DNA of 64,000 nt from Pezicula radicicola (Eukaryota > Ascomycota > Leotiomycetes > Helotiales > Dermateaceae): positions 496,001 through 560,000 of the forward strand of contig PDUO01000026.1 in the NCBI GenBank assembly GCA_003008705.1, given 5' to 3'. Positions 42,973 to 54,799 of the stretch are shown one piece after another. Position numbers and translations under genes: made by a program. The notes beneath the pieces were generated by a model. The model was given only the letters and a program-made list of their open reading frames with translations. It was not told the origin of the DNA and made no database searches. Every line of letters starts with the position of its first letter. Position 1 is the first letter of the stretch.

Positions 42973-43714
42973 TTAAAGGGGAATGGAGATGCCCAGGGAG
43001 CCCAACAAGTTGCTGATGGTGGAAAGTAGAGAATTTACAAGGGTCGTGAGAGCACTGGTTCCGCTGTCTGCTGTGGTGGATCCATCAAGAGCTACATTAC
43101 TTGCGTAGGTGGTGACAGGAGTGACAAATGGTTGGATGGCATTAAGGACAGCCTGATATTCAGAAGCTATGGCTGTTTGTGTGCCTGTGGTGGTATCGTG
43201 TTAGCTACTGTTATGTGTCATGGTCATAGCTGAGTCGTTTATACTTACTTGCTGATAGTTCGGCATTGGCCGCTTGAAGGGCTGCGATGAGGGCCGCCAC
43301 AAATATCTTAAGGTTTTTGAGCGTTTGAGCCAAAGCATCAATCTCGGGCTGTGTGAGAACCGTGGCTGCGTTGGCAGTGCTGGCAGTAATTGCGGCAGCC
43401 GCTAAGTTAAGTATATTGACTATGTCGGCTAGGTGAACGTTGAGAGCTACTACCAACTGAACTTGGCCGTTGACATCGCTGGCAGACTTTGTAACTGCCG
43501 CAGCTAAAAATTTTGTTAGTCGACTCTTGTGCCCGAGAGCATAGCACTTACCAATTAATGACGAATCCCTCTGGACTAATTCTATAGCGTTTGAAACTTC
43601 TCCGTTTACGACGTTGACAGTACTAGCAGGAGGTAGAGCAAATGGGATTGCTGCTGAAATGACTCGGGTGCTGAAGCCAAGGATGGCAATGATAGCGGAG
43701 GAGGTGAACTTCAT
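42973..43714 (-). CDS. Secreted HsbA-like cell-surface protein
   Basis: A 209-residue secreted protein of the hydrophobic surface-binding protein A / cell-wall galactomannoprotein family. HsbA adsorbs to hydrophobic surfaces in Aspergillus and recruits cutinases (family knowledge). Exons: 43714-43552, 43503-43249, 43184-42973; introns are 48 and 64 nt. A signal peptide (MKFTSSAIIAILGFSTRVISA) is followed by a helical body: AAVTKSASDVNGQVQLVVALN, an Ala-rich amphipathic stretch and TLKNLKIFVAALIAALQAANAELSAS, then STQTAIASEYQAVLNAIQPF and a Ser/Leu-rich tail ending LGISIPL. The tail has no strong GPI cleavage region, so secretion or loose wall binding is more likely. All-helical, Ala-rich composition and length fit the family, although the HsbA assignment is by pattern recognition. 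Confidence 0.8.
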
Positions 43715-45486
43715 TTTGAAGATGGTAGATCTGATGTTTTACTTTGGGAAGGTCTACAGAATGATAAAGCTGTTGTGATGATTGTTGAAGTTGTTGTTGA
43801 GGCCGATGGACAATATTTGGACGGAGTCTCTTGGGATACTTATACACGTTTCGAGTCACTCAGCACTTCGGAATATCCCCATAATTGTCATGTTTAGGTG
43901 ATTGAAGATTTTGAATTGCTGTACATTCGTTTTCAGCATGTTGGTGAGCTGCTCTTTGCTAGGAAATTATGTCATTATCAATTCCACAATATGGTATCGC
44001 TAACCCTAATGATGCTTAATTCTACAGCAATTAGGAGTCAGTGGCCCAGAATAAACAAGCCCACTACGACCGACCCTCAACGCGATGGTAGTAATAAGTG
44101 GCAGCAGTGATGTACGAGGCACTCAAGCAGTTGGATATAACGTCTGTAAAAGCCACGGGTTGCATACGCACTTTGGATGAAAAGGGTAGAGTACGGTTAC
44201 ATGACAAAAGGGGCAGCAGCTTCTGAAGCCAAAATAAGATAAGAGGCCAATGAAGATGGGTAAAAGGTAGAGGGAGAAATGATAGACTCTCGGGGCGTAC
44301 TTTAAGGTTAATATAGCATTCCGCTTGCGTTTAATGGAAGTAACGGGTACCATCCCGACCCCAGGAAATAGCTTACCTCTCCACGGAACGATCAAACTGT
44401 TGTAAGAGGCGTTCAAAGCATTCTCGTGATGAGTAAAACTACATAAGAAATACGGAACCTGCCACAGAGTACGTAATTGGATGTTTCGACAGACACTGAG
44501 AGAAACTAACTTGGCTTAGCGAACATCCAGTACGGCTCATAAAGATCCAAATGGAAACCACGATCGACATGAGAACAGGTCACTCATGACGACGTAACTG
44601 AAAACAGTGTTGCCTCAATAACTAAATAATCAAGATATTCCGATTGAATGCCTTGGACCACGATTACTTGGAGTGTTGTGAGGCTTTCGATATCAACCGA
44701 CAGCGAGCAGCCGGGTACGTCAACTATCAGTCATCTGGAAGTTTGGGCCAGCCACAACAATATGTATGAGAAAAGGTTTGGATCCTTGGGAGATCTTAGC
44801 TGGCCTCTGGAGATACCAGACTCGGTCTGGTTTGATGATTTACTGGAAGGAACTACCCAGACGTGCATTCTCCTGCTGTACGGCATGTTCCGCAAGATGT
44901 GTACAACCACTTAGTCATTTCCAAAGACTGAGATTGATTTTTGATTACTTCTTCTCCTGACTTTAGGATCTTCAAGCACTTGTTAAGATTATACCGAAGA
45001 AGATTCTATTAGAACACTTTTCTAACCATCTCGGCCGATGCCATACGGGCCCATACCAGGCTATAATATTGCAGAAGACCCACCACAGGCTCCCTAAGTC
45101 CAAGGACCAAAGCCCTTTTACTTGTCGAACCCACAATGAGAGTAGACTCCACATAATCGAAACCAGTAGATTTGGAACTGTATGAGGGTTGACAACTTGG
45201 CGCTGTGCTGGAGTCTGGAGTCTGGAGCCTGGGTAACATCAAAACTGCTAATGTGCGGTAAATCAACCCACCACCCAAAAAAGGTGATTGCACTGGTGTC
45301 GGGAAGTGATGAGGGGAACGACTTCTTCAAGCGAATCTCAGCCTCAAGCATCAGGCTCACAGAGCTTGATTGCCAAGAGCTTGCTCGACGTGCTTCTCGA
45401 TAAGAGCTTCACCATCCAACCACCACCCCATTTTACAGCTCGCTCCGTAACCAGTCAGCCCTCCCGGAGTCGAGCAACCCGTCATC
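43715..45486. other. Intergenic between HsbA-like gene and VMA13
   Basis: About 1.77 kb between divergent genes. A short + strand frame at about 44647-44769 reads ALDHDYLECCEAFDINRQRAAG, which looks protein-like, and nearby frames carry WEILAGLWRYQTRSG. These may be remnants of a lost gene, but no complete model is possible. The right end holds the VMA13 promoter. Confidence 0.45.
43839..43844 (-). promoter_or_regulatory. Putative TATA box of the HsbA-like gene
   Basis: TATAAG on the minus strand in the context CGTGTATAAGTATC, about 125 nt before the ATG at 43714. This spacing suits a strong inducible promoter. Consensus only. Confidence 0.45.
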
Positions 45487-47023
45487 ATGTCTCTAGATCA
45501 TCCAACCTACCTCTCATCCCTCCAGCATAACATCCGCGGTCGACCAATTCCCTGGGATGGTGCTGTTCGAGCTGGCACAATCACCGATGATCAACTGAGC
45601 AAGATCCGCGCTGTGGACAAGGTCCGGAAAGAGCAGAGAAAGCAGACTGTAGAGGGTGATCTGGATGGATATCGCACCTTGTTTTTGGGCGGCGAAGGAA
45701 AACCAAGTGTTTTTGAGTCTGCTGCAAAGCGAGTAGATGTTGTACAATACACATTGGTCCTCCTGGGCGATTTACTAGAGGGTATGCATATTCCAGCATC
45801 ACAACACACGAAGACTAACAATTCCCTCCTAGGAATCCCCGCCCTCTCTAGTGCTCTCTCCGAGCACCCACAACCTTATAAACCTTTCATGCCCCTCCTC
45901 GCCCAGTCAACGAATCCCGAAGACCCTATACCACTTCTCACTTCGACCGTCGTCACAAGCTTAATAGCTGCGTCCCCAAGCTCTTCGGAAAAGCCATCAG
46001 CAGCAATGCCACAGCTATTGTCATACCTGTCGAACTTAGCTAAGAGTTCGGATGGAGGCTTGCAAGACATTGCAGTTTTGGAGTATTCTGCGCTGCTGCG
46101 GGGCAAGAAGTCCAGAGAAATATTCTGGGCGCAGCGAAATGAGACTATTGGACCTCTAATCGATATCCTCAAAGTCGCTGCGGGCGTCGGGGCTAGTGGC
46201 GATTCAGCGACGTTGTGGAGCGGTGCAGCCAGTGTTCGAAGTGTAGAAGGGTCTTTAGGTGGTGGTGTTGGTCTACAATTGCTTTATCACATATTGTTGG
46301 TCTTGTGGCAGCTAAGCTTCGAAGGCGATACAATTGGCGACGGTCTTGAAGAGTGAGTCAAATCCAAGGCCAAAAAGAGTGTTGCCTAGGCGCTAATCGT
46401 ATATTAGGGAGTATGATATTATTCCTCTCTTCACACAGCTGTTGAGATTGTCGCCCAAGGAAAAGACGACACGACTGTTGGTCTCATCACTATATAACCT
46501 CCTATCTGCAAATCAAAAGACGCTGCTACCCACTGCCGTCTTGGCACGCCTTCCAGCTCTTCTTCAAAACCTCAATGGCCGACATTTGACTGATCCAGAT
46601 CTTCTGGAGGATCTCAAAAGTCTCAATGAGATGGTTGAGGAGTACACGAAGACACAGACCACATTCGATCAATATGCCTCTGAGGTAAACTCCGGACATT
46701 TACGCTGGTCGCCGCCACATCGAAACTCAACCTTTTGGGCAGAAAATGCTCGCAGAATTCTTGAGCACGAGAAGGGCGAGATACCAAGAAAACTGGCTCA
46801 AATCATGTCTAAACCTTGGGATAATGATAAGCAAGTTCTTGCAATCGCTTGTAATGATGTCGGATGTTTAGTGAAGGAGGTTCCTGAAAAGCGGTATCAG
46901 TTGGAAAAATTAGGCTTGAAGACGAGGGTAATGGAGCTTATGGCAGAGCCAGATGAGACAGTAAGGTGGGAGAGCTTGAAAGCTGTTGGAGAGTGGCTAA
47001 GGTACAGCTTCGAGACAAAGTGA
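45487..47023 (+). CDS. VMA13: V-type proton ATPase subunit H
   Basis: A 476-residue subunit of the V1 sector of the vacuolar H+-ATPase; it activates the enzyme and silences free V1. Exons: 45487-45781, 45833-46352, 46408-47023; introns 51 and 55 nt. It is an all-helical armadillo-like protein. The start is LSSLQHNIRGRPIPWDG. The C-terminal domain contains the family signature LRWSPPHRNSTFWAENARRI (from HLRWSPPH to ENA), then DNDKQVLAIACNDVG, and the GEWLRYSFETK end is typical for Vma13. The first intron is a multiple of three and stop-free, so unspliced RNA would encode a 17-residue insert. The length is close to yeast Vma13 (478). Confidence 0.96.
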
Positions 47024-48840
47024 GGTGGAGTTAGTAAAATATGACCATTAAAGGACGAGACGCTGTATTATCACCACAAGGGAGGAAACACGAATTACTA
47101 GAGAGCCCATCACTGCACATTTCCTAGAAGCATTGTGAGTGATGCTACGTTGTTACGAGTAGAGTAGAATAGAGGTGAAGTAAATGCATAGTAACGCACG
47201 CCTCACGGCTGAAAAGGCGGCACAGCTGTACCGGAGAACCTTTTATCGAAAAGTCCCGAGTTCATACATGGAGGTCAAACTTCAAACCCCGAGGCTGAAT
47301 CTTTACACAGAATTTTGAACGACAGCTGAGCTTTGGCCTGTGTTTCGTACCTAGAGGTGTTGGTATAGAACATGAAGTGCATAGAACGTGCATCACAGGT
47401 TCTCAGCCTCCGCCGACACTATCAAGGAGGTCATCAGCACAACCTTAACTAAGGGTACCGTACGAAATGGGTCTATAAGAGATTATTTTGATTAGGGGAA
47501 GTGAGTTACCCAAGTCAAGTACGCAACTTGCCCAATTCAAGTGAGTTACTCAAGTCTATCTCTTATGTCTGAAAAGATAGCTATTCAAAATGATCTCCTA
47601 TAAACTAAGTCGTACGGTATCATTTCTGTTGTTGGTGTTGAAACTCCATCGTTCGGTTTTCAATTCTGGTTTCAGACAGAGTCACTCATCATCGAAATAC
47701 AATATTGAATGCTTCACTTTCCAAGTTGAGACTGCGCCACTGGCGCAGGTTAGACCACAATGGGTAAGGTGGCAGGAAAGTCTGAAAGTCCTGCTGGTGA
47801 GCTCCTGCCTATTCAGTATACTGCACAATGAATTATTTGTTATTACTATTCTTTTGATTGGTTATATGGCTCCGATTCCAGATGTTCGTAGCTCGTAGTT
47901 CGTAGTTCATCCCCACAATCTCCCATCTCGATCATGAATCCATGATACGATCCACACCAAGCTTTTTGTTCTTTTGCTTGGCAAGCACGGTTCGCACTCA
48001 ATTTCGATCTACGATCTTGATGCAAACAAGCATTTGGAGAATCCATTCATATCCTTCCATCTGAAGACTCCCCTGGGTCAGTCCGGTGACTGAGCGCAAA
48101 AAGCCTTTGAGCCTCGGGTCCTACGCGGCACCTGCTGTTCCATGGGGTCTTGGGGTGGAAAGCATGGAATGCGGGGAGCAAGACAACGGCACAACAGCGC
48201 TGGGAATTACCTAAGAGGCGACCCAAACTGACAAGGAAGGTATGCTTCCAGAAGTTCTGGATGATTACTTCTATTGTATTCCTTCTATTCTTCTATCCTC
48301 AATACAGAAGGTGTGAAAGAAAGACATGAATATTGGAGTTGATTTTCTTGATCTCCTTTGCAGCGATTTGCTGTAGGCTTAGTAGCTTACTACCAAATGG
48401 ACCGATTATCCTCTACCAATACAAGGATCTAGTGCAAGCTCACCGGGATTTACTGCACAGTTTATTTGATCGTCATGGATATCGTTGCATGCCTTCAGGC
48501 CCTGCCAATTGCGCGAGATGCGGCCGACTTGAGAGGAGGAATTAACTTTTCACTGGGAGATAAACGCCATGACCAAGCGCAGCTGAGTTACAATTGGACC
48601 ATGAGCAATGTTCGTCTCCTTTCTTATCTGTTGATTAAGTGTCAAATGAAGCTGTTATAGGCTGTGATTGTCACCCCATACTAGTGATACTGACTGTACC
48701 TGGTCGATATTGTGCTGAACCTCTGACGCTATGGTAGTCTTACTTTACTGTACATATATACCAACCCCCCTCGACACAATGGTAACTTCGATGCCAACTT
48801 GTCTCTTGTTACAGGAACTTTACCGGAGGGCACATCGAAT
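47024..48840. other. Intergenic with MITE copy B
   Basis: About 1.8 kb: the VMA13 3' flank, a MITE at 47456-47619, and the promoter and leader of the amino-acid permease. In-frame sequence continues upstream of the permease ATG to about 48778, without an earlier ATG in that frame. A TTACAG/G site at 48812-48817 might be an acceptor for an unseen 5' exon. Confidence 0.45.
47456..47619. mobile_element. MITE copy B, mariner-type (TA-flanked)
   Basis: A 164-bp element starting TA-CCGTACGAAATGG and ending CTAAGTCGTACGG-TA, with intact TA dinucleotides on both sides. Its inverted ends are imperfect, about 25 nt. The interior matches the reverse complement of copy A over most of its length (for example GTGAGTTACTCAAGT and ATCTCTTATGTCTGAA), with a segment of about 20 bp extra. 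It has no coding capacity. Relative to copy A it sits in opposite orientation. Confidence 0.85.
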
Positions 48841-50891
48841 ATGGCCACGCCAGCGAATCTAGCCCTTGAGGCTCCCGACCCTCGTGTATTACCACCAGAG
48901 CCTGGCAGTTCTAATATCGAGTTGGAATTGTTGCACGCCATTCACGATAGGTCTGTTACTTTTGAAGAATATGTCTACTACGCCTATATCACGCGAGCAG
49001 AAGAGAAGGCCGACCATGAGGAGTATACTCGGCTTCGAGGCTCAAGAACTTTGAAGAGCACAATTATGGATAGATTTTCGTCCGGCAAAACGCATACTTC
49101 TACGGTCAACACTCCTCCGAATGAGAGCCCTGCTCATATAGGCGACTCGGAGAAGACTGGACTGGCTGATGGAGAGAAGAGTGCCTTGCAAACAAATGGA
49201 CATAGCGCAGCAGCTGTTACACCTGAAGAGTGGAAGAGGGCATCCCGCGCTTTGAGAACTGCTGGCTGGGGTAGTGTCTTCTATTTAATCACGACGGATA
49301 TCCTTGGACCTTTTAGTGTTCCGTAAGTCCCTACATTTCTCTCCCGAAAATATGCATACATGTTACTAAGTGCTTCAAGATGGGCTTTTGCGCAGATGGG
49401 ATACGGACCTGGTATCGCTCTCTATACGGTATTCGGAGTTCTTGCAGCTTACTCTGGTTTCCAATTGTGGAACGTCTTCTTGCACTTGGACTCTGATCGT
49501 TATCCAATGAAGAGTTATGGAGATGCATTCTTCCGAGTCTATGGGGTATGGGCACGCCATGCGATTAATATCCTCCAGTCTATACAGCTCCTGTTTACCG
49601 TCTCCATTCTTATTCTATCAAATGGACAGTCGATCGCGCAAATCTCCAAAGGAAATCTTTGCTTTGTGGTCTGCCTGATTGTATTTATGGCTGCAGGCAT
49701 GATTCTTGGCCAAATAAGAACTCTTCAGAGGTTTGGATGGTTTGCTAATTTTGCTGTTTGGATTAATCTTCTCATAATTTTCATCACGTAAGTTTCTAAC
49801 CTTATGAATCGGTTGCACAACATTCTAAATGGACTTAACTCTAGTATGGGGGTTGCTGCAAATTCACCTCCTAACTTCAGCGCCACCGAGAACTCTTTCG
49901 GTCCAAGTTTTGGCCCTGGTCCGATTCATAAATATGCTGGAACTCCACCGTCAGGGATGGCTTCTGGTGGAAACGGTTTTGTCGGATCTCTGGTATGTCA
50001 TTCCTTGCTATGTTTTCCCTTGGAAATATAGTCTGCAATCCTTATAAAATGTGTCTGACTTTTTAAAGAACGGCTTGAATCAAGCTGTTTATTCTTATGG
50101 AGGAGCCATGCTCTTTATTGCGTTTTTATCTGAAATGCGCCATCCATGGGATTTCTGGAAAGGAATAATCTGCGCGGAAACTTTCATCTACATCGTCTAT
50201 ATGTTCTTCGGTTTGTTCGTGTACAGCTATCAGGGGCAGTATTCGTACAATCCAGCAATGCAAGGCAAGTCAGAACCGCAGATTGTGCTGTTTTAATAAA
50301 GTTAACTTTTCACCAGGTCTCTCGCCTTATAACTGGCAAACAGCAGGAAATATCATGAATCTCGTCACTGGCCTGATCGCGGCTGCACTCTACGGAAATA
50401 TTGGAATCAAAGTTGCTTATATCGATGTATTCCAAGAGCTCCTACGCGCTCCCGATTTGACGAAGAGGGGTGGAAAGCTTCTCTGGATCGGCCTAGTACC
50501 TCTCTACTGGGCAATCGCGTTCCTAGTTTGTGCCGCCATCCCACAGTTTTCCTACATCTCAGGACTCGTCGGGGCTGTTTGCATCCTTCAGTTCACATAT
50601 ACCTTCCCAGCACTCCTTGCAATTGGTTACCAAATCCAAAAAGACGCCATGCATCCCGATGAGCAGTTTGATCCTACTACCCGAATGACGAATTTCATCG
50701 ATCGTGGTGTTAAGAGGTGGATTCGTGGTTATATGGTCCGATGGCATATTAACACTTTTAATGTCATCTATTTCTTGGGCGCACTTTGTACGAGTGCTCT
50801 AGGGATCTATTCGAGTTGTCTGGGTTTGATTAGTGCTTTTAACGGGGGCAGTGTCGCTACCAGTTTTGGATGTGACAATCCTGCTGGATAG
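48841..50891 (+). CDS. AAAP-family amino-acid permease
   Basis: A 602-residue transporter of the amino acid/auxin permease family (Aa_trans), like the neutral amino-acid permease Mtr. Exons: 48841-49322, 49380-49787, 49845-49992, 50069-50264, 50317-50891; introns 57, 57, 76 and 52 nt. The hydrophilic N-terminus has about 145 residues. The membrane part begins at WKRASRALRTAGWGSVFYLITTDILGPFSVPWAFAQMGYGPG, typical of the family's first helices, with about 11 segments in all. SYGGAMLFIAFLSEMRHPWDF is a conserved element of fungal members. Intron 4 (50265-50316) is a GC-AG intron with a GCAAGT donor. It is the only choice that joins NPAMQG to LSPYNWQTAGN. The start at 48841 is the first in-frame ATG. 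Plasma membrane and proton coupling are family inference. Confidence 0.92.
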
Positions 50892-51588
50892 ATGCAGTTG
50901 TTCAGAAGAACTGTGTGAGAAACAGCAGGTGGCGCTTTTCTCAGCTATAGAAATCGGCATCAACCCGAGTAACTGAATTCGCTGACACTCTTGTTTTCCA
51001 GGCTATATGGGGCTTTGTGGAAGAGAGTCTTCTCATGGCAAGAATCAAGATGTATTTTTCTAAGTTAAAAGATACCTCCTCATCTATGGATTTGTATTTG
51101 TAACATTTAATAATTACGTTCTTGTATGAGTCTAGGAGAATTTGATTGGACAACTGGCAATGCAGCACTGCTATGTTGAGTGATTTATCATCAGTCCTTA
51201 GAAATTCGGTGAATCTATTTCGCCGTCTCCCACGTCAGCAACGTTTTCCGCATGTTTCTCCAAAATCATCATAATTGGTAAGCAAAATCGCAGCATCTTG
51301 TCAACTAAGATTGCCCTCAATCCACTAGAAAACTGGGCCTTTTTCGGGTATCTAGATACCTGCCTAAGTAGGTCGGCGATGTTGGTAATAATGACGAGGC
51401 TTCGAGGAAGAAAGAGCTACAAATACAGCTAGCTCTTCCTGCTTGAGCAGTCAGTCAACAAATCCTCAATTTCACATTCACATCTTCACCAATCCTTCTT
51501 AGCATTCACACATCTATAATACCCTCATCGTCTCCTCTTTGACACTCCACTCTTCACACTCTATCAAACCCATCTATTCAAGTATACA
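50892..51588. other. Intergenic, SDR gene promoter
   Basis: The 3' flank of the permease and the promoter of the short-chain dehydrogenase. A C/T/A-rich leader (TCACATTCACATCTTCACC) precedes the ATG at 51589. Confidence 0.5.
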
Positions 51589-52512
51589 ATGGCTTTTCCA
51601 ACCTACACAAACACCTTCCACACGGAATCTTACCCAGCTATCTCTCCCACTCGATCAGAATTGTCCACCGCAGGAAAAGTAGTACTCATCACAGGCGGTG
51701 GTTCAGGAATAGGGCCTCGTCTTGCCCACGCGTTCGCAACGGCCGGTGCAACTCAAATCTCCATCCTTGGACGTACCGCCTCTTCCCTCGAGAATACCAA
51801 ACAAGAAATTGAAGCTGCACACAAAGGCGTCACAGTACACACATCAGTCGCCGACATAATCTCCAGCAAATCAATCAACGAAGCCTTCGCTTCAACCGAG
51901 AAAGCCTTCGGCAAGAAGATCGACATCTTGGTCAGCAATGCAGCTTATCTTCCAGACATGGGACCTCTAGTCGACGCAGACATCGACGAATGGTTCAAAG
52001 GATTCGAAATCAACGTCAAAGGAAGTTTGATCGTCGCTCAAGCCTTCCTTAAATATTGCTCTGAGAATCCTACTTTTATTCATATCTCGACTGGTGGTGC
52101 TCATGTTCCTCCTGTGTCTGGAATGAGTGCTTATGCTATAAGCAAATTCGCTGCTGCGAGGATTACGGAGTATCTTGGGGCCGAGAATCCTAATGTTAGG
52201 GTTCATAATGTTCATCCGGGGGTTATTAAGACTGCTATGAATGAGAAGGCTGTGGCTCGTGGGTTTGTTTTGCCGTATGATGATGGTATGTTTTATCTTT
52301 TCTTTTTGTCTTAGTATTTAACCATACTGATTTGATTTTTGAAAATAGTTGAGCTTCCTGCTTCGTTTGTTGTCTGGATTGCTAGTCCTGAGGCTGAGTT
52401 TTTGAAGGGTAAATTCGTTTGGTCGAATTGGGATGTTAATGATTTGATTGCTAAGAAGGAGGAGTATCTTTCTTCTCCGGCTTTAACTCTTGGTCTTGTG
52501 GGTTGGCCTTGA
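51589..52512 (+). CDS. Short-chain dehydrogenase/reductase
   Basis: A 286-residue NAD(P)-dependent oxidoreductase of the classical SDR family. Exons 51589-52285 and 52349-52512, intron 63 nt. The Rossmann fold begins with VVLITGGGSGIGPRLAHAFA (TGxxxGxG cofactor motif), followed by ILVSNAAYLPD (NNAG equivalent), a catalytic Ser in FIHISTGGAHV, and YAISK (YxxxK, Tyr then Lys three on). The second residue after TGGGSGIG is Pro-Arg, so the cofactor preference is not obvious; a basic R after GIGP and GR in ILGRTAS hint at NADPH. The C-terminal exon (ELPASFVVWIASPEAEFLKGKFVWSNWDV) is usual for fungal SDRs. The substrate is unknown and no biosynthetic cluster surrounds it. Confidence 0.92.
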
Positions 52513-53629
52513 ATTTGAGTTGATGCTTATTGGGGAAGGGGATTTAGTACCTACTACCCACTTGATTTAGATAACTCACATTTCATCCTCCAGATATAAT
52601 TTATGTCGAACCGATAGCCTGAGAAATGTTGCTGCTTATACTACGTTTCATATTGCCCATCGAGTCTGAATAAAGATTTCTTCTTCACTGTCCTCGTCAA
52701 CTACTCTTGACTGTTCTTGTAAATACACTTTATGTGCCATTGCTATCATTCTAAGCATCACCAAAAGATGGATATTCAAATATCATGTATTACACTTATG
52801 GTTTTTTATTGGAAATCTTATATATCAGGCTCTTTCACATATGAAGTCCTCACTTTCAGAGTTCCTAGATTGAATACACAGCCGCTCACTTAGTGTTCTA
52901 CAGAGCTAGATCTTAATACGTACATAACTTCGATATTTCGAACCTAGTCTCATAATCTCATTTCTTTCATGAATAAAGAACAACGTCGAAGCTCTTCCCA
53001 TGATCAAAAAAATAAAATAAGAATATCGTACCTGTTCTTATCATACTTGATATACTTTCCTTTTTCGATCTTATCAGCATTGCTGATGTAAAAAGAAAAG
53101 TAGTACCATCTTTTATAAAGCTCTGAGGATGAAAGAATTGAAGATCATATAAGAGGGTTTAACTTATCATAATTTATCCTTAGGGTTATAAGGTGAAGGG
53201 GAATAAATGTAATTAGCCTTAGATGTAGTTTTCTATAATGTACTATACCTCTCGTATATATTAGTTTTTAGAACCCTGGTTTGAGTATGGATGAGGTTTG
53301 GGTTATTGATATTCTAATGGATTCCCAACAAAGTTTACAATGCTCGTTTGACAGATGAAGTGTTACTATGTGTATACACCTCTATGCCTTTACTTATTAT
53401 TTTGTTTCATTAACAAGCATGCGTTGTTCTCGCTTAGCAAAAAAACCCCCAATATTAAGGGCAGCTCTAGCATGGAATTCTTCTCCCTATTATCAAATCA
53501 TGGGGTATCCCGTCATGATAGTTCCCAGTCAAGTGAAAAAAAAATCATCGTTCTATTTTTGATTATGCTACTGTGTGGTTGTATACTTTTTAAAAGCCAT
53601 GCACGCCTTACTCATACCTCTTACAACGC
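52513..53629. other. Intergenic, strongly AT-rich
   Basis: About 1.1 kb of AT-rich sequence between converging genes, with no coding frame beyond chance. It probably contains the 3' untranslated regions of the SDR and the acidic-repeat gene. Confidence 0.55.
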
Positions 53630-54799
53630 TTAAGTCACTGCTGCCACTGTTTCTGCCGCTAATACTAATGCTGGGAGGATTTCTTCTTCTCCACCTAGAA
53701 CCTTGTGATCACCAACCTTAACATCGTTTTCAGAGTCCTTTTTTTCGTCGTTGCTTTCCTTGTTTCCGTTTCCGCTGTCGTTATCACCATCCTTATTCTC
53801 ATCTTTCTCCTCACTCTCCGTAGCCTTGATGCTCGTTGTTTCTTCTGATTTCTTCAACTCATCGGTGGTACTCGGCTCGGTTGCCTGCGCTACCTGATTC
53901 TCATCCTTGTTGGATTCTTTACTTAATGGCTTTAGGTCTACCTCTGGTTCTTCAGATTTGACCGAGTGCTTTTCGGGCGTAATGTCATCGTCATTTGCCT
54001 CATCAAGCTTTGGTTCTTCTGTAGCCGACTTCACAGAAACGGACTCTATGGATGCAGTAAGCTCTGTTTCTTTGCTCTTGTCAAAGGTAGGGACTGAGCT
54101 CTGAGTTCCGGCTGCAGGTTTCTCTATTGACGGTTGTTCGTCGGAGGCTGTTTCTGCTTTTCTGTTTTCTTCTGTCCGCGGAGCTGATTGTTGAGATTTA
54201 GAATTTTCGGGGCTTATATTCTTGGACTTGTCATTTGTTGTCTCATCATTCTCAGTCTTGCTGACCTCGGACTTCTTCTCCTCCGTCTTGTCATCTTCTG
54301 CTTTTGCTACCACTAGACTTGGTGTATCAGGGCTAGACTCGTGACTCGTCTCCTTATCGGGATTCAATTCCTTGATGCTTTTTATACCTGGCTCTAGCTG
54401 AACAGATTTAGACTCTACCACCTCGAGATTCTCTGGCTTTTCCACCACGGGACTTGATTCCTCAGAATTTACGACTCCACTCTCCTTGTTCTCACCATTC
54501 TTGGCATCCTCATCCTGCTCTTGTTTTGGATTGGCTATTCCAGAACTTAGCATTTCTGAGTCTTTTGCCTCTTCTGGTTCTTGCATTTTGGCCTCGTTCT
54601 TGAGTTGTTTTTTGCCTTCTTCAGATTTTGCACCGAGTTTTGCATCCTTGTTGTTGAGTGATTGCTTTTCCTGCGTTTCTTCTGCCTTTGGATTCTTTAT
54701 ATCTTGAGGCGCCTCGTTCTTAGGCTCTTCCTCGTGTTTAGGCTCATCTACCTTTGTATTTCCTTGGCTGGTATTCTCTTCATTCTTTGCCTCTTTGTC
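53630..54799 (-). pseudogene. In-frame continuation of acidic-repeat gene beyond internal TAA
   Basis: Immediately after the TAA at 54802-54800 the same frame stays open for 389 codons to the next stop at 53630. Composition matches the part before the stop: Glu, Lys, Asp, Asn, Ser repeats such as KNEENTSQGN and PKHEEEPKNEAPQ. It ends in a short hydrophobic tail (EEILPALVLAAETVAAVT). The first Met (54586) is 72 codons past the stop. It is best seen as the C-terminal half of a once continuous gene, or reached by readthrough or a locally different allele. It is unlikely to be an independent gene because it lacks a promoter-like gap. Confidence 0.6.
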
